From Hyphomicrobiales bacterium (GTDB taxonomy: Bacteria > Pseudomonadota > Alphaproteobacteria > Rhizobiales > Beijerinckiaceae): 64,000 nt of DNA. The notes below the pieces were generated by a model, which worked only from the letters and a program-made list of their open reading frames with translations, was not told where the DNA came from and searched no databases. A program made the position numbers and the translations under genes. Location of the stretch: positions 80,039 to 144,038 of the forward strand of contig UCBZ01000027.1 of the NCBI GenBank assembly GCA_900470775.1, read 5' to 3'. The number at the start of each line of letters is the position of its first letter. The stretch's first letter is position 1. This document shows, one piece after another, positions 21,295 through 30,599 of this stretch.

Positions 21295-22498
21295 TCTCGC
21301 GGGCGATCTGCTGGAAGATCGGGGTGAGCTGCGAGGCGTTGGTGACCTCGTAATACATGGCCGTCTCGCTGGCGCAGCCGCGCAGCAGGTTGCGGTTCCC
21401 GTCGATGACGCGGATCGAATAGATCCGGATGCCGGCCGCCTTGGCGCTCTTGCAGGCGGCCTCGGTGCGGTCGTCCATGGTCGATTGGCTGTCGCCGAAG
21501 CGGTTCTGGGTGTTGTCGCCATCGGTGAGCAGGACCATGTATTTGGTCAGCCGCGGCGTGTTGACCGGCACGGCTTCCGGCAGCGGCGCGATCGGGCTCA
21601 GGCTCGCTGCGCCCCAGACGGCGCCGATCGTGACGTTTGTATATCCCACAGGCGTCATCGCGTTGATCGTGCTGGTCAGCGCGGTCCAGTCGCTGGTCAG
21701 CGGGCGGATCGGCGTCAGGGTGGACTGGGCGCAGAAATCGGCCGGGTACAGAGTCGCGTTCTGGCCGATCACCGCGCCGGCATCGCTGACGTCATAGGGC
21801 TTGTCGCGATCGCTGATGCAGCCTTCCCAGGTCGCCGGGCTAATCGTTTTCTTGTTCGAGCCGCTGCCCTTGGTCAGGTCGAAGCGCAGCCAGGGCGCGA
21901 CCTTGTAGGTGGTCGGCAGCCGCACCTGCGTGGCGAAGGGAACGATCGAAATCCGAATCTGATCGGTTTCGGTCGAGGCTTCCTTCATGATCTTGAGCAG
22001 ATCGAGCGAGGCCTTCTTCAGTTCGGTCAGCTTGTTGGACGACGCCATCGAGCCTGTGTTGTCGAGCACCAGAGCAAGTTCGACGCGGTTGGTGCCCCAG
22101 ACCGACTGGGCGGTCGAGGAGACGGGAATCGTGTCGATGCCGATGACCTTGGCCAGGCTGGTCTCGACGGCGGTGGTCGCGGTGACGTCGACCGTGCGGG
22201 CGGTGCGGTTGATGGCGACGGTATAGGTGCCGAGCCTGGCGTCGGAATTGCCGGCGAGGTTGGCCCGGATCAGCGCTTCGGCACGGGTCTTGAGCTGGGC
22301 ATCCGTCAGCTTGGTCGCGTCACGGGCGACCATCAGCGCAGCCGAATCGACCGCCGCGTTCAAGGTGGCGCGGGCCGAGCTGGCCCGGGCGTAGTCGACG
22401 CAGGCGCCGGCGATCCCGATCATCGGGATGGCGACGAAGCCGAACAACACCGCTGTGGTGCCGGAGGCGTCTTTCCTGAAACGGGACAAGAGCGACAT
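21269..22498 (-). CDS. TadE/TadG-like pilus protein with von Willebrand A domain
   Basis: A 409-residue protein with the TadE-like N-terminus ([33 protein letters not shown], a membrane helix at about 15-35) and a vWFA domain with MIDAS motif DNTGSMASS (about 152) and VLLTDGDNT. TadG proteins are secreted minor pilins of the Flp/Tad system. ATG 22496-22498 has GGAGGA seven bases upstream. No other tad genes are near, so it is an orphan copy; such orphans are common in Hyphomicrobiales. It overlaps the convergent thioesterase gene at its 3' end. Confidence 0.85.
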   Translation of the reverse strand: MSLLSRFRKDASGTTAVLFGFVAIPMIGIAGACVDYARASSARATLNAAVDSAALMVARDATKLTDAQLKTRAEALIRANLAGNSDARLGTYTVAINRTARTVDVTATTAVETSLAKVIGIDTIPVSSTAQSVWGTNRVELALVLDNTGSMASSNKLTELKKASLDLLKIMKEASTETDQIRISIVPFATQVRLPTTYKVAPWLRFDLTKGSGSNKKTISPATWEGCISDRDKPYDVSDAGAVIGQNATLYPADFCAQSTLTPIRPLTSDWTALTSTINAMTPVGYTNVTIGAVWGAASLSPIAPLPEAVPVNTPRLTKYMVLLTDGDNTQNRFGDSQSTMDDRTEAACKSAKAAGIRIYSIRVIDGNRNLLRGCASETAMYYEVTNASQLTPIFQQIAREISQIRLTM

Positions 22499-22683
22499 CG
22501 ATTGTTCCTCCATGGCACGGTCCGCCCCGTGTCATGGAAAACAGCGCAGATAGCGTGCCAGCAGGGCGGCGCAGCGCCGGAATGCGTTGTCTCCTGCGGT
22601 CAGGCGCGCTATGCCCCGCGCAACCGAAGACGTGCGGCGATCGAAGATCTGCCGCGCCGCCAGAACGCCAGGGACCGTCGCCT

Positions 22684-24894
22684 GTGATTCCCAACGACAT
22701 CAAGATCACGCCGCAGCTCGTGGCCGAACACGGCCTGAAGCCCGACGAGTATCAGCGCTTCCTGCATCTGATCGGGCGCGAGCCCACGATCACGGAACTC
22801 GGCATCGTCTCGGCGATGTGGAACGAGCATTGCTCGTACAAATCCTCGAAGATCCATCTCAAGACCCTGCCGACCAAGGCGCCCTGGGTGATCCAGGGGC
22901 CGGGCGAGAATGCCGGTGTGATCGACATCGGCGACGGTTTGGCGATCGTCTTCAAGATGGAGAGCCACAACCACCCGTCCTTCATCGAGCCCTATCAGGG
23001 CGCGACGACGGGCGTCGGCGGCATCCTGCGCGACGTCTTCACCATGGGCGCACGGCCGATCGCGGTGCTCGACGCGCTGCGCTTCGGCTCGCCGGATCAT
23101 CCCAAGACCCATCATCTGGTTTCGGGCGTCGTGGCCGGCGTCGGCGGCTACGGCAATTCCTTCGGCGTGCCCAATGTCGGCGGCCTGACCGGCTTCCACA
23201 CCCGCTATGATGGCAACAACCTCGTCAACGCCATGGCGGTCGGCATCGCCAAGGCCGACGAGATCTTCTACGCCAAGGCCTCGGGCGTCGGGAAAGCGAT
23301 CGTCTATTTGGGATCCAAGACCGGCCGCGACGGCATCCATGGCGCGACCATGGCCTCGGCCGCTTTCGGCGAGGGCGCCGAGGAGAAGCGCCCGACCGTG
23401 CAGGTCGGCGACCCCTTCGCCGAGAAGCTCCTCCTCGAAGCCTGCCTCGAGATCATGGCGGCCGGCCATGTCGACGCGATCCAGGACATGGGCGCCGCCG
23501 GCCTGACCTGCTCGGCCGTCGAGATGGGGGCCAAGGGCGATCTTGGTGTCGAGCTCAACCTGGATGCCGTGCCCTGCCGCGAGGACGGCATGAGCGCCTA
23601 TGAAATGATGCTGTCGGAGAGCCAGGAGCGCATGCTCATGGTGATCAAGCCGGGCCATGAGGAGCCGGCCGAGGCGATCTTCAAGAAGTGGGGTCTGGAT
23701 TTCGCCGTCGTCGGCTACACCACCGACAATCTGCGCTTCGTCGTGAAGCACCAGGGCGAGACCATGGCCGACCTGCCGATCAAGGAGCTCGGCGACGAGG
23801 CTCCCGAATATGACCGGCCCTGGATCGAGACGCCGCTCCAGCAGCGCATCGCGCCCGAGAGCGTCGAGGCGCCGCTGAGCAACGCGCAGGCGCTGCTCAA
23901 GCTGATCGGCTCTCCCGATCTGTGCTCGAAGCGTTGGGTCTTCGAGCAGTACGACACGCTGATCCTCGGCAATTCCGTGGTGACGCCCGGCGGCGATGCC
24001 GGCCTGATCCGGATCGAGGACGGACCCAAGGGTCTCGCGATGACCGCCGACGTCAATCCACGCTATTGCGAGGCCGACCCGTTCGAGGGCGGCAAGCAGG
24101 CTGTGGCGGAAGCCTGGCGGAATCTCACCGCGACCGGCGCGACGCCGCTCGCCGTCACCGACAACCTGAATTTCGGCAATCCCGAGCGGCCCGAGGTGAT
24201 GGGCCAGCTCGTCGGCTGCATTCGCGGCATCGGCGAGGCATGCCGGGCGCTCGATTTCCCCGTCGTCTCCGGCAATGTCTCGCTCTACAACGAGACCAAC
24301 GGCGTCTCGATCCTGCCGACGCCCACCATCGGCGGCGTTGGCGTGCTGGCCGATGTGACCAGGCATGCGACGATCGCCTTCAAGGCCGAAGGCGAGGCGA
24401 TCATCCTGATTGGCGAGACGCAGGGCTGGCTCGGCCAGTCATCCTATCTCGCGACGATCTGCGGTCGGGAGGAGGGCGCGCCGCCGCCGGTCGATCTCGC
24501 CGTCGAGCGTCGCAACGGCGATGTCATCCGCAACCTGATCACGGCGCAGCGCGTCACCGCCTGCCACGACCTGTCCGATGGCGGGCTCGCTGTCGCGCTG
24601 GCCGAGATGGCGATGGCAAGCGGCATCGGCGCGATGATCGATGCACTGCCTGTGGGGCCGGCCCATGCCGTGCTCTTCGGCGAAGATCAGGCGCGCTATC
24701 TCGTGACGGTGCCGGCGGCTTCTGTCGAAGCTATCCTGTCCGAGGCGAAGGCTGCTGGCGTTCCCGCTCTGGCGCTTGGCCGGACCGGCGGCAACGCGCT
24801 TGCCCTGCCGGGCGAAGCGGCGGTTGCGGTCGCCGATCTCAAGTCAGCCCATGAAGCCTGGCTGCCGGCCTATATGGCCGGCAAAGCCGCCTGA
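22684..24894 (+). CDS. purL: Phosphoribosylformylglycinamidine synthase subunit PurL
   Basis: A 736-residue small-type FGAM synthase, which makes FGAM from FGAR, ATP and the ammonia delivered by PurQ; it needs PurS and PurQ, not seen here. Hallmarks are [19 protein letters not shown] (about 35-53), [15 protein letters not shown] (about 95) and [18 protein letters not shown], plus [19 protein letters not shown] near the C-terminus. It begins at GTG 22684; the family start I(P)NDIKITP fits. bolA starts 11 bp after the stop; purL-bolA-grxD is a common block in Rhizobiales. Confidence 0.94.
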   Translation: MIPNDIKITPQLVAEHGLKPDEYQRFLHLIGREPTITELGIVSAMWNEHCSYKSSKIHLKTLPTKAPWVIQGPGENAGVIDIGDGLAIVFKMESHNHPSFIEPYQGATTGVGGILRDVFTMGARPIAVLDALRFGSPDHPKTHHLVSGVVAGVGGYGNSFGVPNVGGLTGFHTRYDGNNLVNAMAVGIAKADEIFYAKASGVGKAIVYLGSKTGRDGIHGATMASAAFGEGAEEKRPTVQVGDPFAEKLLLEACLEIMAAGHVDAIQDMGAAGLTCSAVEMGAKGDLGVELNLDAVPCREDGMSAYEMMLSESQERMLMVIKPGHEEPAEAIFKKWGLDFAVVGYTTDNLRFVVKHQGETMADLPIKELGDEAPEYDRPWIETPLQQRIAPESVEAPLSNAQALLKLIGSPDLCSKRWVFEQYDTLILGNSVVTPGGDAGLIRIEDGPKGLAMTADVNPRYCEADPFEGGKQAVAEAWRNLTATGATPLAVTDNLNFGNPERPEVMGQLVGCIRGIGEACRALDFPVVSGNVSLYNETNGVSILPTPTIGGVGVLADVTRHATIAFKAEGEAIILIGETQGWLGQSSYLATICGREEGAPPPVDLAVERRNGDVIRNLITAQRVTACHDLSDGGLAVALAEMAMASGIGAMIDALPVGPAHAVLFGEDQARYLVTVPAASVEAILSEAKAAGVPALALGRTGGNALALPGEAAVAVADLKSAHEAWLPAYMAGKAA

Positions 24895-24905
24895 GGAGAT
24901 CAGCC

Positions 24906-25142
24906 ATGGCGATGGATGCGCGCGATATCGAGGCGATGATCAAGGCGGCGCTGCCGGACGCCGTCGTCGAGATCAAGGATCTCGCCGGCGATGGCGACCA
25001 TTATGCCGCGACCGTCATCTCGGCAGCCTTTGCCGGCAAGAGCCGGGTGCAGCAGCACCAGATGGTCTACGCCGCGCTGAAAGGTAACATGGGCGGCGTG
25101 CTGCATGCCCTTGCGCTGACGACCTCGGTTCCCCAGAATTAG
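24906..25142 (+). CDS. bolA: BolA/IbaG family protein
   Basis: A 78-residue BolA-fold protein with the family run AAFAGKSRVQQHQMVYAALKG (about 44-64) including the conserved histidine for [2Fe-2S] binding with a monothiol glutaredoxin. It sits 11 bp after purL and is preceded by GGAG. Monothiol Grx4 and BolA form a heterodimer in iron-sulfur cluster trafficking; grxD follows, with a DUF29 gene between. Length and residues fit the BolA-like (YrbA/IbaG) group. Confidence 0.92.
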   Translation: MAMDARDIEAMIKAALPDAVVEIKDLAGDGDHYAATVISAAFAGKSRVQQHQMVYAALKGNMGGVLHALALTTSVPQN

Positions 25143-25169
25143 GGGATCGGGATTTCTGCGGAGGCTGCC

Positions 25170-25670
25170 ATGCCGGCCGATACGCTTTACGAGGATGACA
25201 TCGTGACTTGGGCCGAGCGACAGGCGCAGGGTATTCGCGAGCTTGCCCGCACGCGCCCGGAGCTGTCGAACCTGCTCGACTGGGAGAACATAGCCGAGGA
25301 GATCGAGACCTTGGGGCGCAGCGAGTGGAAGGGCGTCGCTTCGAAACTCCGGGTGGCGCTGGAGCATATTCTCAAGGCTTATTGCGATCCCAATGCCCTG
25401 TCTTGCCGTGTCTGGGAGGGTGAGACCAATCGGGCACTTGCCGAGGCCCGGGACGATTATCGCCCGTCGATGCGCCCGCATATCGACATGGATATGGTCT
25501 GGCAGAGCGCCTTCAGGTTCGCCGCCGATGCGCTTCGGATTTATGGCGTCCGCATTCCACCCGGCATCCCGCCCCAAAGCCCCTTCGGGCTCGACCAGCT
25601 TCTGGACACCGCTTTCGACCATCGCACCGGCCTGGAAGCTCTGCTCGGCAGAGCATCTTCCAGCCACTGA
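25170..25670 (+). CDS. DUF29 family protein
   Basis: A 166-residue soluble protein. The segment TLYEDDIVTWAERQAQGI and WENIAEEIETLGRSEW (about 5-55) match the DUF29 pattern, with helical repeats and a HILKAYCDP block after it. DUF29 has no assigned function, is widespread in cyanobacteria and proteobacteria and often occurs as scattered genes. GCGGAGG precedes the ATG. It lies 27 bp after bolA and 18 bp before grxD, so it is probably co-transcribed with them, though I expect bolA and grxD to be adjacent in relatives; it looks like an insert into that block. Confidence 0.8.
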   Translation: MPADTLYEDDIVTWAERQAQGIRELARTRPELSNLLDWENIAEEIETLGRSEWKGVASKLRVALEHILKAYCDPNALSCRVWEGETNRALAEARDDYRPSMRPHIDMDMVWQSAFRFAADALRIYGVRIPPGIPPQSPFGLDQLLDTAFDHRTGLEALLGRASSSH

Positions 25671-25688
25671 CAAACCAAGGATCAAGCC

Positions 25689-26024
25689 ATGACCGACGTC
25701 AACGCCCGCCTCGATGCCGAAGTGAAGTCCGCCGATGTCGTGCTCTTCATGAAGGGCACGCCGCAATTCCCGATGTGCGGCTTCTCCGGCCAGGTCGTGC
25801 AGATCCTCAGCTACATCGGCGCGCCCTTCAAGGGCGTCAACGTGCTGGAGGACCAGGAGATCCGCGAGGGCATCAAGGCCTATTCGAACTGGCCGACGAT
25901 CCCGCAGCTCTACGTCAAGGGCGAGTTCGTCGGCGGCTGCGACATCACCCGCGAGATGTTCCAGGCCGGTGAACTGCAGGCGCTCTTCGAGGAGAAGGGC
26001 ATCACCGTCAAGCAGGCGAGCTGA
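25689..26024 (+). CDS. grxD: Monothiol glutaredoxin, Grx4 family
   Basis: A 111-residue monothiol glutaredoxin with the CGFS active site (FPMCGFSGQ, about residue 32), the glutathione-binding KG(TP) at FMKGTPQ and the [19 protein letters not shown] block. It carries a [2Fe-2S] cluster bridged with glutathione and pairs with BolA. Length matches E. coli GrxD (about 115). It is the last gene of purL-bolA-DUF29-grxD. Confidence 0.95.
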   Translation: MTDVNARLDAEVKSADVVLFMKGTPQFPMCGFSGQVVQILSYIGAPFKGVNVLEDQEIREGIKAYSNWPTIPQLYVKGEFVGGCDITREMFQAGELQALFEEKGITVKQAS

Positions 26025-26051
26025 GAAGCGCGCTTGCCGGCGCGGCAGGCC

Positions 26052-26300
26052 TTAGGCCGCCGCGCATCCCGGATGAGGTTTCAGAACCCGCTCTTTCGAG
26101 GGCGGGTTTTTCGCGAGCTTGTTTTCGGGGCGGATCGGCCGGCGCACCAGTTCGCCACCGCAATTGGGGCATACCCCCTTGAAGCGACCTTCCGCGCAAT
26201 CGGCGCAGAAGGTGCACTCGAAGGTGCAGATCATCGCGTCGCGCGCCTCAGGGGCCAGATCGCGGTCGCAGCATTCGCAGTTCGGGCGCAGTTGCAGCAT
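26052..26300 (-). CDS. DUF1272 zinc-ribbon protein
   Basis: An 82-residue protein with DUF1272 cysteine pairs: CECC at 8-11, CTFC...CADC (about 29-35) and CPNCGG near 46, eight cysteines suited to bind two zinc ions in a RING-like arrangement. The remainder is a basic tail. The function of the family is unknown. It is convergent with grxD and the grxD terminator lies within its last codons. The reading frame begins MLQLRPNCECCD, usual for the family. Confidence 0.85.
   Translation of the reverse strand: MLQLRPNCECCDRDLAPEARDAMICTFECTFCADCAEGRFKGVCPNCGGELVRRPIRPENKLAKNPPSKERVLKPHPGCAAA
26085..26112 (+). terminator. Terminator of the purL-grxD block
   Basis: AACCCGC pairs with GCGGGTT around TCTTTCGAGG and is followed by TTT. 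It lies 60 bases after the grxD stop, within the 3' end of the convergent DUF1272 gene. Confidence 0.5.
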
Positions 26301-26375
26301 CGAGGCCTCCTCCGGATTGGCTGAGGATGCCGGCTCTGGCCTCCCTTGACCAATGCATCCTGCTGATGATCGCGA

Positions 26376-28106
26376 TCACTTCACCAGCAGCCAGTCCTCG
26401 ATGACGAGCGCGTCGAGCCCGCTGGTATAGAACATCAGGATCGCGTCCTCGGCCGTGTGCAGGATGGGCTTGCCCATGATGTTGAAGGAGGTGTTCAGGA
26501 TCACCGGTACGCCCGTCAGCGCGTGGAAGGCCGAGATCAGCGCGTGATAGCGCGGGTTTCGCTCTGCCGTCACGCTCTGCAGGCGGCCCGTGCCGTCCTC
26601 ATGCACGACGGCGGGCACGCGGGATCGCACCGCTTCCTTCCAGACCAGAGTGCGCTCCATATAGGGCGCGTCCTGATAGTCCTCGAACCAGTCGGCCGCA
26701 TGCTCCGCCAGGATCGACGGCGCGAAGGGGCGGAAGGCCTCGCGATATTTCACCTTGGCGTTGAGGATGTCCTTGGCGTCGGCCGGGCGCGGATCGGCGA
26801 TGATCGAGCGGTTGCCGAGCGCGCGCGGGCCGAATTCGGCCCGGCCCTGGACCCAGCCGATCAGTTTGCCTTCCGTCAGCAGCTTCGCCGTGACGGGCGC
26901 GATCTCGTCGGGGGTGAGCCTGCGCAGGCGCGGCTCCCAGGCCTGCATTCGCTCCAAGGTTTCAGTCGAGACGGTCGATCCGAGATAGGGTGAGGCCGGT
27001 CCCTTAGGTGCGCGCCAGTCGGGGTTGGACTGCGCATGGCTGAGCCAGGCGGCGCCGATCGCGTTGCCGTCATCGGCGGGGGCCGAAGGCACGAAAACCT
27101 CGGCAAAGCCGTGGCGGCCGGCGATCTTGCCGTTGAAGGAGGAGTTCAACGCGCAGCCGCCGGCCAGAACGAGGTTGGCGGAGGGCACCAGGGCTGCGGT
27201 CTGCGCGAGCAGCGCCTCCATCATCTCGGCGAAGACGTTCTGCCCGCAGCGGGCGAGATCGGCCCAGCCCTGGTCGAGGGCATCGGCCGGACGCAGGTTC
27301 AGGATCTCGGCAGACACCTCGCGCACGATGTCGGCCGTGGCGAAGGAGAGCTTGTTGTCCTCGATGCGGTAGAGCCTGCGCAGCAGCGCCATCAGGCGGT
27401 CGTCGCTGCGGCCATAGGGCGCCAGCCCCATGATCTTCCATTCCTCGCCCTTGGCCTGATCGAAGCCGGCGAGATCGGTGACGAGGCCGAAATAGAAGCC
27501 GATCGATTCGCGCCCGCGATGGCGCTTGACCTCGCGGATGCGGCCATCCTCCAGCGCGAAGATCGCCGAGGCGCCCGTCTCGCCCATGCCGTCGACGACG
27601 AGGCAGGCGGCGTCCGTGAAGGGAGAGGACCAGCAGGCGTAAGCCGCATGGCTGAGATGGTGGCCGTGGCGCTTGATGCCGGTGACATTGGCCCTGCCGA
27701 AGGCGCGGTCGAGCCCGAGCAGCGTGCCGATGCCGGCGCGCTGCTGGCCCATATGCAGCGAGGCGATCAGCGCGCGCTCGGTGCGCTCAGGCACCAGCGA
27801 GCGGTTGAGTTCCGGCGAGAGCTTGAGCAGGGCATCGAGCGAGAACGAGCCGGCACGGCTCATCTGGTCGAGGAAGCCGGTGAACTCCTCGCCCCAGCTC
27901 GTGGCGATCGCGACCTCGGCATCCGCGGGAATGTAGCGCCTGAGCAGCGATTCCATCCGCGCCGGCGAATCGGGCTCGCAGTTTGGAGCCCGCTTGAACT
28001 GCAGATAGCGCTCGGTCGCCTCGGCGAAAAGCACGGTGCCGGCGGGGTCGACGATGGCGAGGGCCGGGTCGTGGAAGGTCGTGGCGAGGCCGATCGTGTA
28101 GGTCAT
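26376..28106 (-). CDS. Carbamoyltransferase, NodU/CmcH family
   Basis: A 576-residue enzyme that carbamoylates hydroxyl groups of small molecules using carbamoyl phosphate and ATP. The N-terminal half has an ASKHA-like fold with metal-binding histidines in GHHLSHAAYA; the C-terminal YrdC-like domain carries AEFGPRALGNRS (about 428) and HEDGTGRLQSV. Members act on Nod factors, aminoglycosides and cephalosporins. There are no nearby polyketide, aminoglycoside or Nod genes, so its substrate is unknown; a surface glycan is the simplest guess. The upstream secreted-protein gene is in the same direction, 64 bp away. Confidence 0.88.
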   Translation of the reverse strand: MTYTIGLATTFHDPALAIVDPAGTVLFAEATERYLQFKRAPNCEPDSPARMESLLRRYIPADAEVAIATSWGEEFTGFLDQMSRAGSFSLDALLKLSPELNRSLVPERTERALIASLHMGQQRAGIGTLLGLDRAFGRANVTGIKRHGHHLSHAAYACWSSPFTDAACLVVDGMGETGASAIFALEDGRIREVKRHRGRESIGFYFGLVTDLAGFDQAKGEEWKIMGLAPYGRSDDRLMALLRRLYRIEDNKLSFATADIVREVSAEILNLRPADALDQGWADLARCGQNVFAEMMEALLAQTAALVPSANLVLAGGCALNSSFNGKIAGRHGFAEVFVPSAPADDGNAIGAAWLSHAQSNPDWRAPKGPASPYLGSTVSTETLERMQAWEPRLRRLTPDEIAPVTAKLLTEGKLIGWVQGRAEFGPRALGNRSIIADPRPADAKDILNAKVKYREAFRPFAPSILAEHAADWFEDYQDAPYMERTLVWKEAVRSRVPAVVHEDGTGRLQSVTAERNPRYHALISAFHALTGVPVILNTSFNIMGKPILHTAEDAILMFYTSGLDALVIEDWLLVK

Positions 28107-28170
28107 GCCGGGTAGGGTAGAGGCAGCGAGCCGATGGACGCAATCAGGCGCGCTGCACGGTCGAGACGGC

Positions 28171-29160
28171 CTATGGCTTGCCGGTGAAGGCCACGCTGTC
28201 GGCGATCGTTCTGATGGCGGGTTCTAGCGTCTCGAAACGGGCCTCGTCGGCGGTCGCGATCAGCCGCACGAAACGGCCATTGGGGCCGATCGCCATGTAC
28301 TGGACGAAGCGCTTGCGGGCGCCGTCGATCTGATGCGTTCCGCTGAAGAGCAGGCCGTCGGAGCCGGCGAAGCGGACCTGATCGCGGCTCGTGATTTCGG
28401 CGGTCTCGAAATGGCGGGTGGTCTTGAGCAGTTTTTCGGCGGCGTCGCCGAGCTGATCCGGCCCGATTTGGCCGCTGGTCTGATAGGTCGCGATCAGCAT
28501 CGGCTGTTCGCTCTTGGGATCGACGTTCAGGGAGCCGGCGGTCATCAGCACGCCGAGCCCGCCGAAGGTGTCGACCACGCGAAAGGGCTCGCTGGCGCGG
28601 ATGTGGAAAGGCAGTGCCTCGAGCTTCTGTTCGAGCGTCGCTTCGGCGCCGAGCGAGACGGATGTCACCATCGCGCGCACGTCCTGCGTCCGCAGCCTTG
28701 TGGTCGTCGGGGCCTGGACGGTCAGGAGCACGGTCCGTTCGCCCTTGAGTAGGGCGATCCATTTGTCGAAGCGCGCCGCGCCCATGCTCTGCGTGCCGGT
28801 GGCGAAGGGAACGGTTTGTCCGTCTCCGCCCTTGATCCGGTCGAGCGATGCGACCGTGACATTCTGCTTGGCGAAGTTGGTCCTGGCGGTGTCGAGATCG
28901 GCAAAGAGCTTCGACACTTCGGGATGAGCGACGGCCGGCATCTCGACGATCACGACCGAGGCCTGCAATTCAGCGTTTTCCAGCCCGGCGAAGCGCGAGG
29001 ACGGCACGAAGCCCTTCATCGGCTGGAGCGTCACGCTGGTTCCGGGGACGGTGATGCGCTCCTGCGCGACGCTCGGCTGCGCCGGCAGCAAACCCAGAAG
29101 GGCTGCGGCGAGGCAGGAGAAAATGCGGGCGATGAAAGGGAATCGGACGGACAGGCTCAT
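28171..29160 (-). CDS. Secreted hypothetical protein
   Basis: A 329-residue protein with a clear signal peptide (SCLAAALLGLLPAQPSVAQ, cleavage about residue 33). The body has two similar lobes: FDKWIALLKGERTVLLTVQAP and KRFVQYMAIGPNGRFVRLIATA, each ending in a helix around MVTSVSL or IADSVAF. This looks like an internal duplication of a PsbP/Mog1-type lipid or membrane protein unit, which is my inference. GAGG lies eight bases before the ATG. The product is presumably periplasmic. The carbamoyltransferase follows after 64 bp. Confidence 0.65.
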   Translation of the reverse strand: MSLSVRFPFIARIFSCLAAALLGLLPAQPSVAQERITVPGTSVTLQPMKGFVPSSRFAGLENAELQASVVIVEMPAVAHPEVSKLFADLDTARTNFAKQNVTVASLDRIKGGDGQTVPFATGTQSMGAARFDKWIALLKGERTVLLTVQAPTTTRLRTQDVRAMVTSVSLGAEATLEQKLEALPFHIRASEPFRVVDTFGGLGVLMTAGSLNVDPKSEQPMLIATYQTSGQIGPDQLGDAAEKLLKTTRHFETAEITSRDQVRFAGSDGLLFSGTHQIDGARKRFVQYMAIGPNGRFVRLIATADEARFETLEPAIRTIADSVAFTGKP

Positions 29161-29278
29161 CGGCGATGCCTCTTCGGGGGCGCTGAGGCGCCGTTGCGAG
29201 ATCGGGCGAATGACGGGGAGCTAGCTAGAGAGCGATTATGGCGATTTGACCAAACCGGGGGTCGTGACGGGCGGTTCG

Positions 29279-29385
29279 CGCCTCAGCGCTTGAGCGCCGC
29301 GCCAATCAGCGCCTTGGCATCAGCACTCGCCCAGTCGGCCGGACCCTGCAGGATCGCCAGTTCGCGTCTCCATGCGTCGATTGCG
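29279..29385 (-). pseudogene. Remnant of a tlpA 3' end
   Basis: The minus strand encodes [25 protein letters not shown] and a stop, nearly the same as the last 25 residues of the intact tlpA at 29942-30571 ([16 protein letters not shown]...). Over the first 80 bases the two copies differ at about six to seven positions. Similarity fades toward 29385, and there is no start or thioredoxin core, so this is a fragment. Confidence 0.8.
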
Positions 29386-29448
29386 AGACCGTTGTTCCGC
29401 CCTTCTGTCGTATGGTAAGGTGTCCCACTGACGAGTGGGGGGCGTTCC

Positions 29449-29919
29449 ATGCTGCGGCGTCACTATGTCATTATCCAGCAAGGCGAGACCTCGCGGACGA
29501 TCGAACTCATCGATAGCGAGGAAGCGCGCGGAGAGTCCGCATCAGGACGCTGGAATCACCGGCGCATCGACCGAAGCTTCGAAGCCGAGCCTGGTTCCGA
29601 GGACGCGATCCTTTTCACCTCGGCGTCTCACGTCCATCGCCGCTGGAAGTGGTCGCAAGCCGACGCCCGCACCCTGACGATCGGCACCGTATTCGACAGC
29701 GCTTCGCACAAGACGGGGGAAGAAGGACAGCTTTTCACCGCCCTGATCTTTCTCAAGGGCATGGACCGCAAGGCGGATGGCACCTTCGCCGGAACGTTCA
29801 GCGCGAATGAGAAAGGAGGACGTGGAAATGGCAAGGGCCAACTCGTCAATGGCGTCGATCCCTATTTCAAGAAGGGCGAAGTGACCTGGAGCGTTGTGGA
29901 ATATCTCGCGGGCCTGTGA
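29449..29919 (+). CDS. Orphan hypothetical protein between two tlpA 3' copies
   Basis: A 156-residue protein with no signal peptide. It has an N-terminal block HYVIIQQGETSRTIELID, a middle block VHRRWKWSQADARTLTIGTVFD, and a Gly/Lys-rich segment (NEKGGRGNGKGQ) before YFKKGEVTWSVVEYL. I do not recognise the family; beta-rich pattern suggests a small barrel. The start has GGGGCGTTCC upstream. It is divergent from the upstream secreted-protein gene and convergent with tlpA. Lower GC3 codons (for example CAT, GAT, AAG mixed) suggest a history unlike the flanking genes, which is weak evidence. Confidence 0.6.
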   Translation: MLRRHYVIIQQGETSRTIELIDSEEARGESASGRWNHRRIDRSFEAEPGSEDAILFTSASHVHRRWKWSQADARTLTIGTVFDSASHKTGEEGQLFTALIFLKGMDRKADGTFAGTFSANEKGGRGNGKGQLVNGVDPYFKKGEVTWSVVEYLAGL

Positions 29920-29941
29920 GAACCGCAGACGGCCACGCGCC

Positions 29942-30571
29942 TCAGCGCTTGATCGCCGCGCCGATCAGCGCCTTGGCATCCGTGCTCGCCCAGTCGGCCG
30001 GGCCCTGCAGGATCGCCAGCTCGCAGCCTTCCGCATCGACGATCAGGCTGACCGGCATGCCCTCGATCTTGCGGGCGGCCCGCAGATCCTGGAACACTTT
30101 CGCTTGCGGATCGGCGTAATAGGGCAGTGCTGTGATCTTGCGCTCGGCCAGCCAAGCCTTGGGCTTGTCGAGGTTGCGGGTGTCGATATTGATGGCGACC
30201 ACCGCGAAATCCTTGCCGCCGAGCGCGCCTTGCAGCGCATCGAGGGCGGGCATCTCCTTCAGGCAGGGCGGGCACCAGGTCGCCCAGAGATTAACCAGGA
30301 GCGTGCGGCCCTTGAACGCCGACAGCGAGGTCGGCGTGCCGTCGGGGCCATTGAAGGCGAGCTCCGGCGTGCGCATCGGCGCGGCATTGACCTGCACGGC
30401 CGCGACCTCCCCGCGCGCCAGCGGCGCCATGCGCGCCGCCGTTGCCTTGGCTGCCCTGCAAGATGCGGAATTGCCGGCATCGCCCGCGACGGAGTAGAAG
30501 GCGGCTCCGCCGCCGAGTGCGACCAGAGCCAGCACGCCGAAGGCGGCGCCCATTTTCGACCGAGACGTCAT
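29942..30571 (-). CDS. tlpA: TlpA-like membrane-anchored thiol-disulfide oxidoreductase
   Basis: A 209-residue protein with an N-terminal uncleaved membrane helix (about 8-28) and a periplasmic thioredoxin fold whose active site is C100-P-P-C103 in LWATWCPPC, followed by the cis-proline loop [10 protein letters not shown]. TlpA reduces proteins needed for cytochrome oxidase copper centres in Bradyrhizobium. ATG 30569-30571 is the start after which the hydrophobic segment follows directly. It is divergent from argH with 28 bp between the starts, a common arrangement in Rhizobiales. A 3'-end duplicate is at 29279-29385. Confidence 0.88.
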   Translation of the reverse strand: MTSRSKMGAAFGVLALVALGGGAAFYSVAGDAGNSASCRAAKATAARMAPLARGEVAAVQVNAAPMRTPELAFNGPDGTPTSLSAFKGRTLLVNLWATWCPPCLKEMPALDALQGALGGKDFAVVAINIDTRNLDKPKAWLAERKITALPYYADPQAKVFQDLRAARKIEGMPVSLIVDAEGCELAILQGPADWASTDAKALIGAAIKR

Positions 30572-30599
30572 CGCGCGTCCTAAATCAGGAAAGACCGTC

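Noticed and set aside
27036..28115. A 359-codon frame antisense to the carbamoyltransferase gene
   Set aside because: Composition is that of an antisense shadow, and the sense frame has all family motifs.
29449..29919. Insertion sequence between the tlpA 3' copies
   Set aside because: The encoded protein has no transposase motif and no terminal inverted repeats were seen; the flanks are copies of a gene end, not IS ends.
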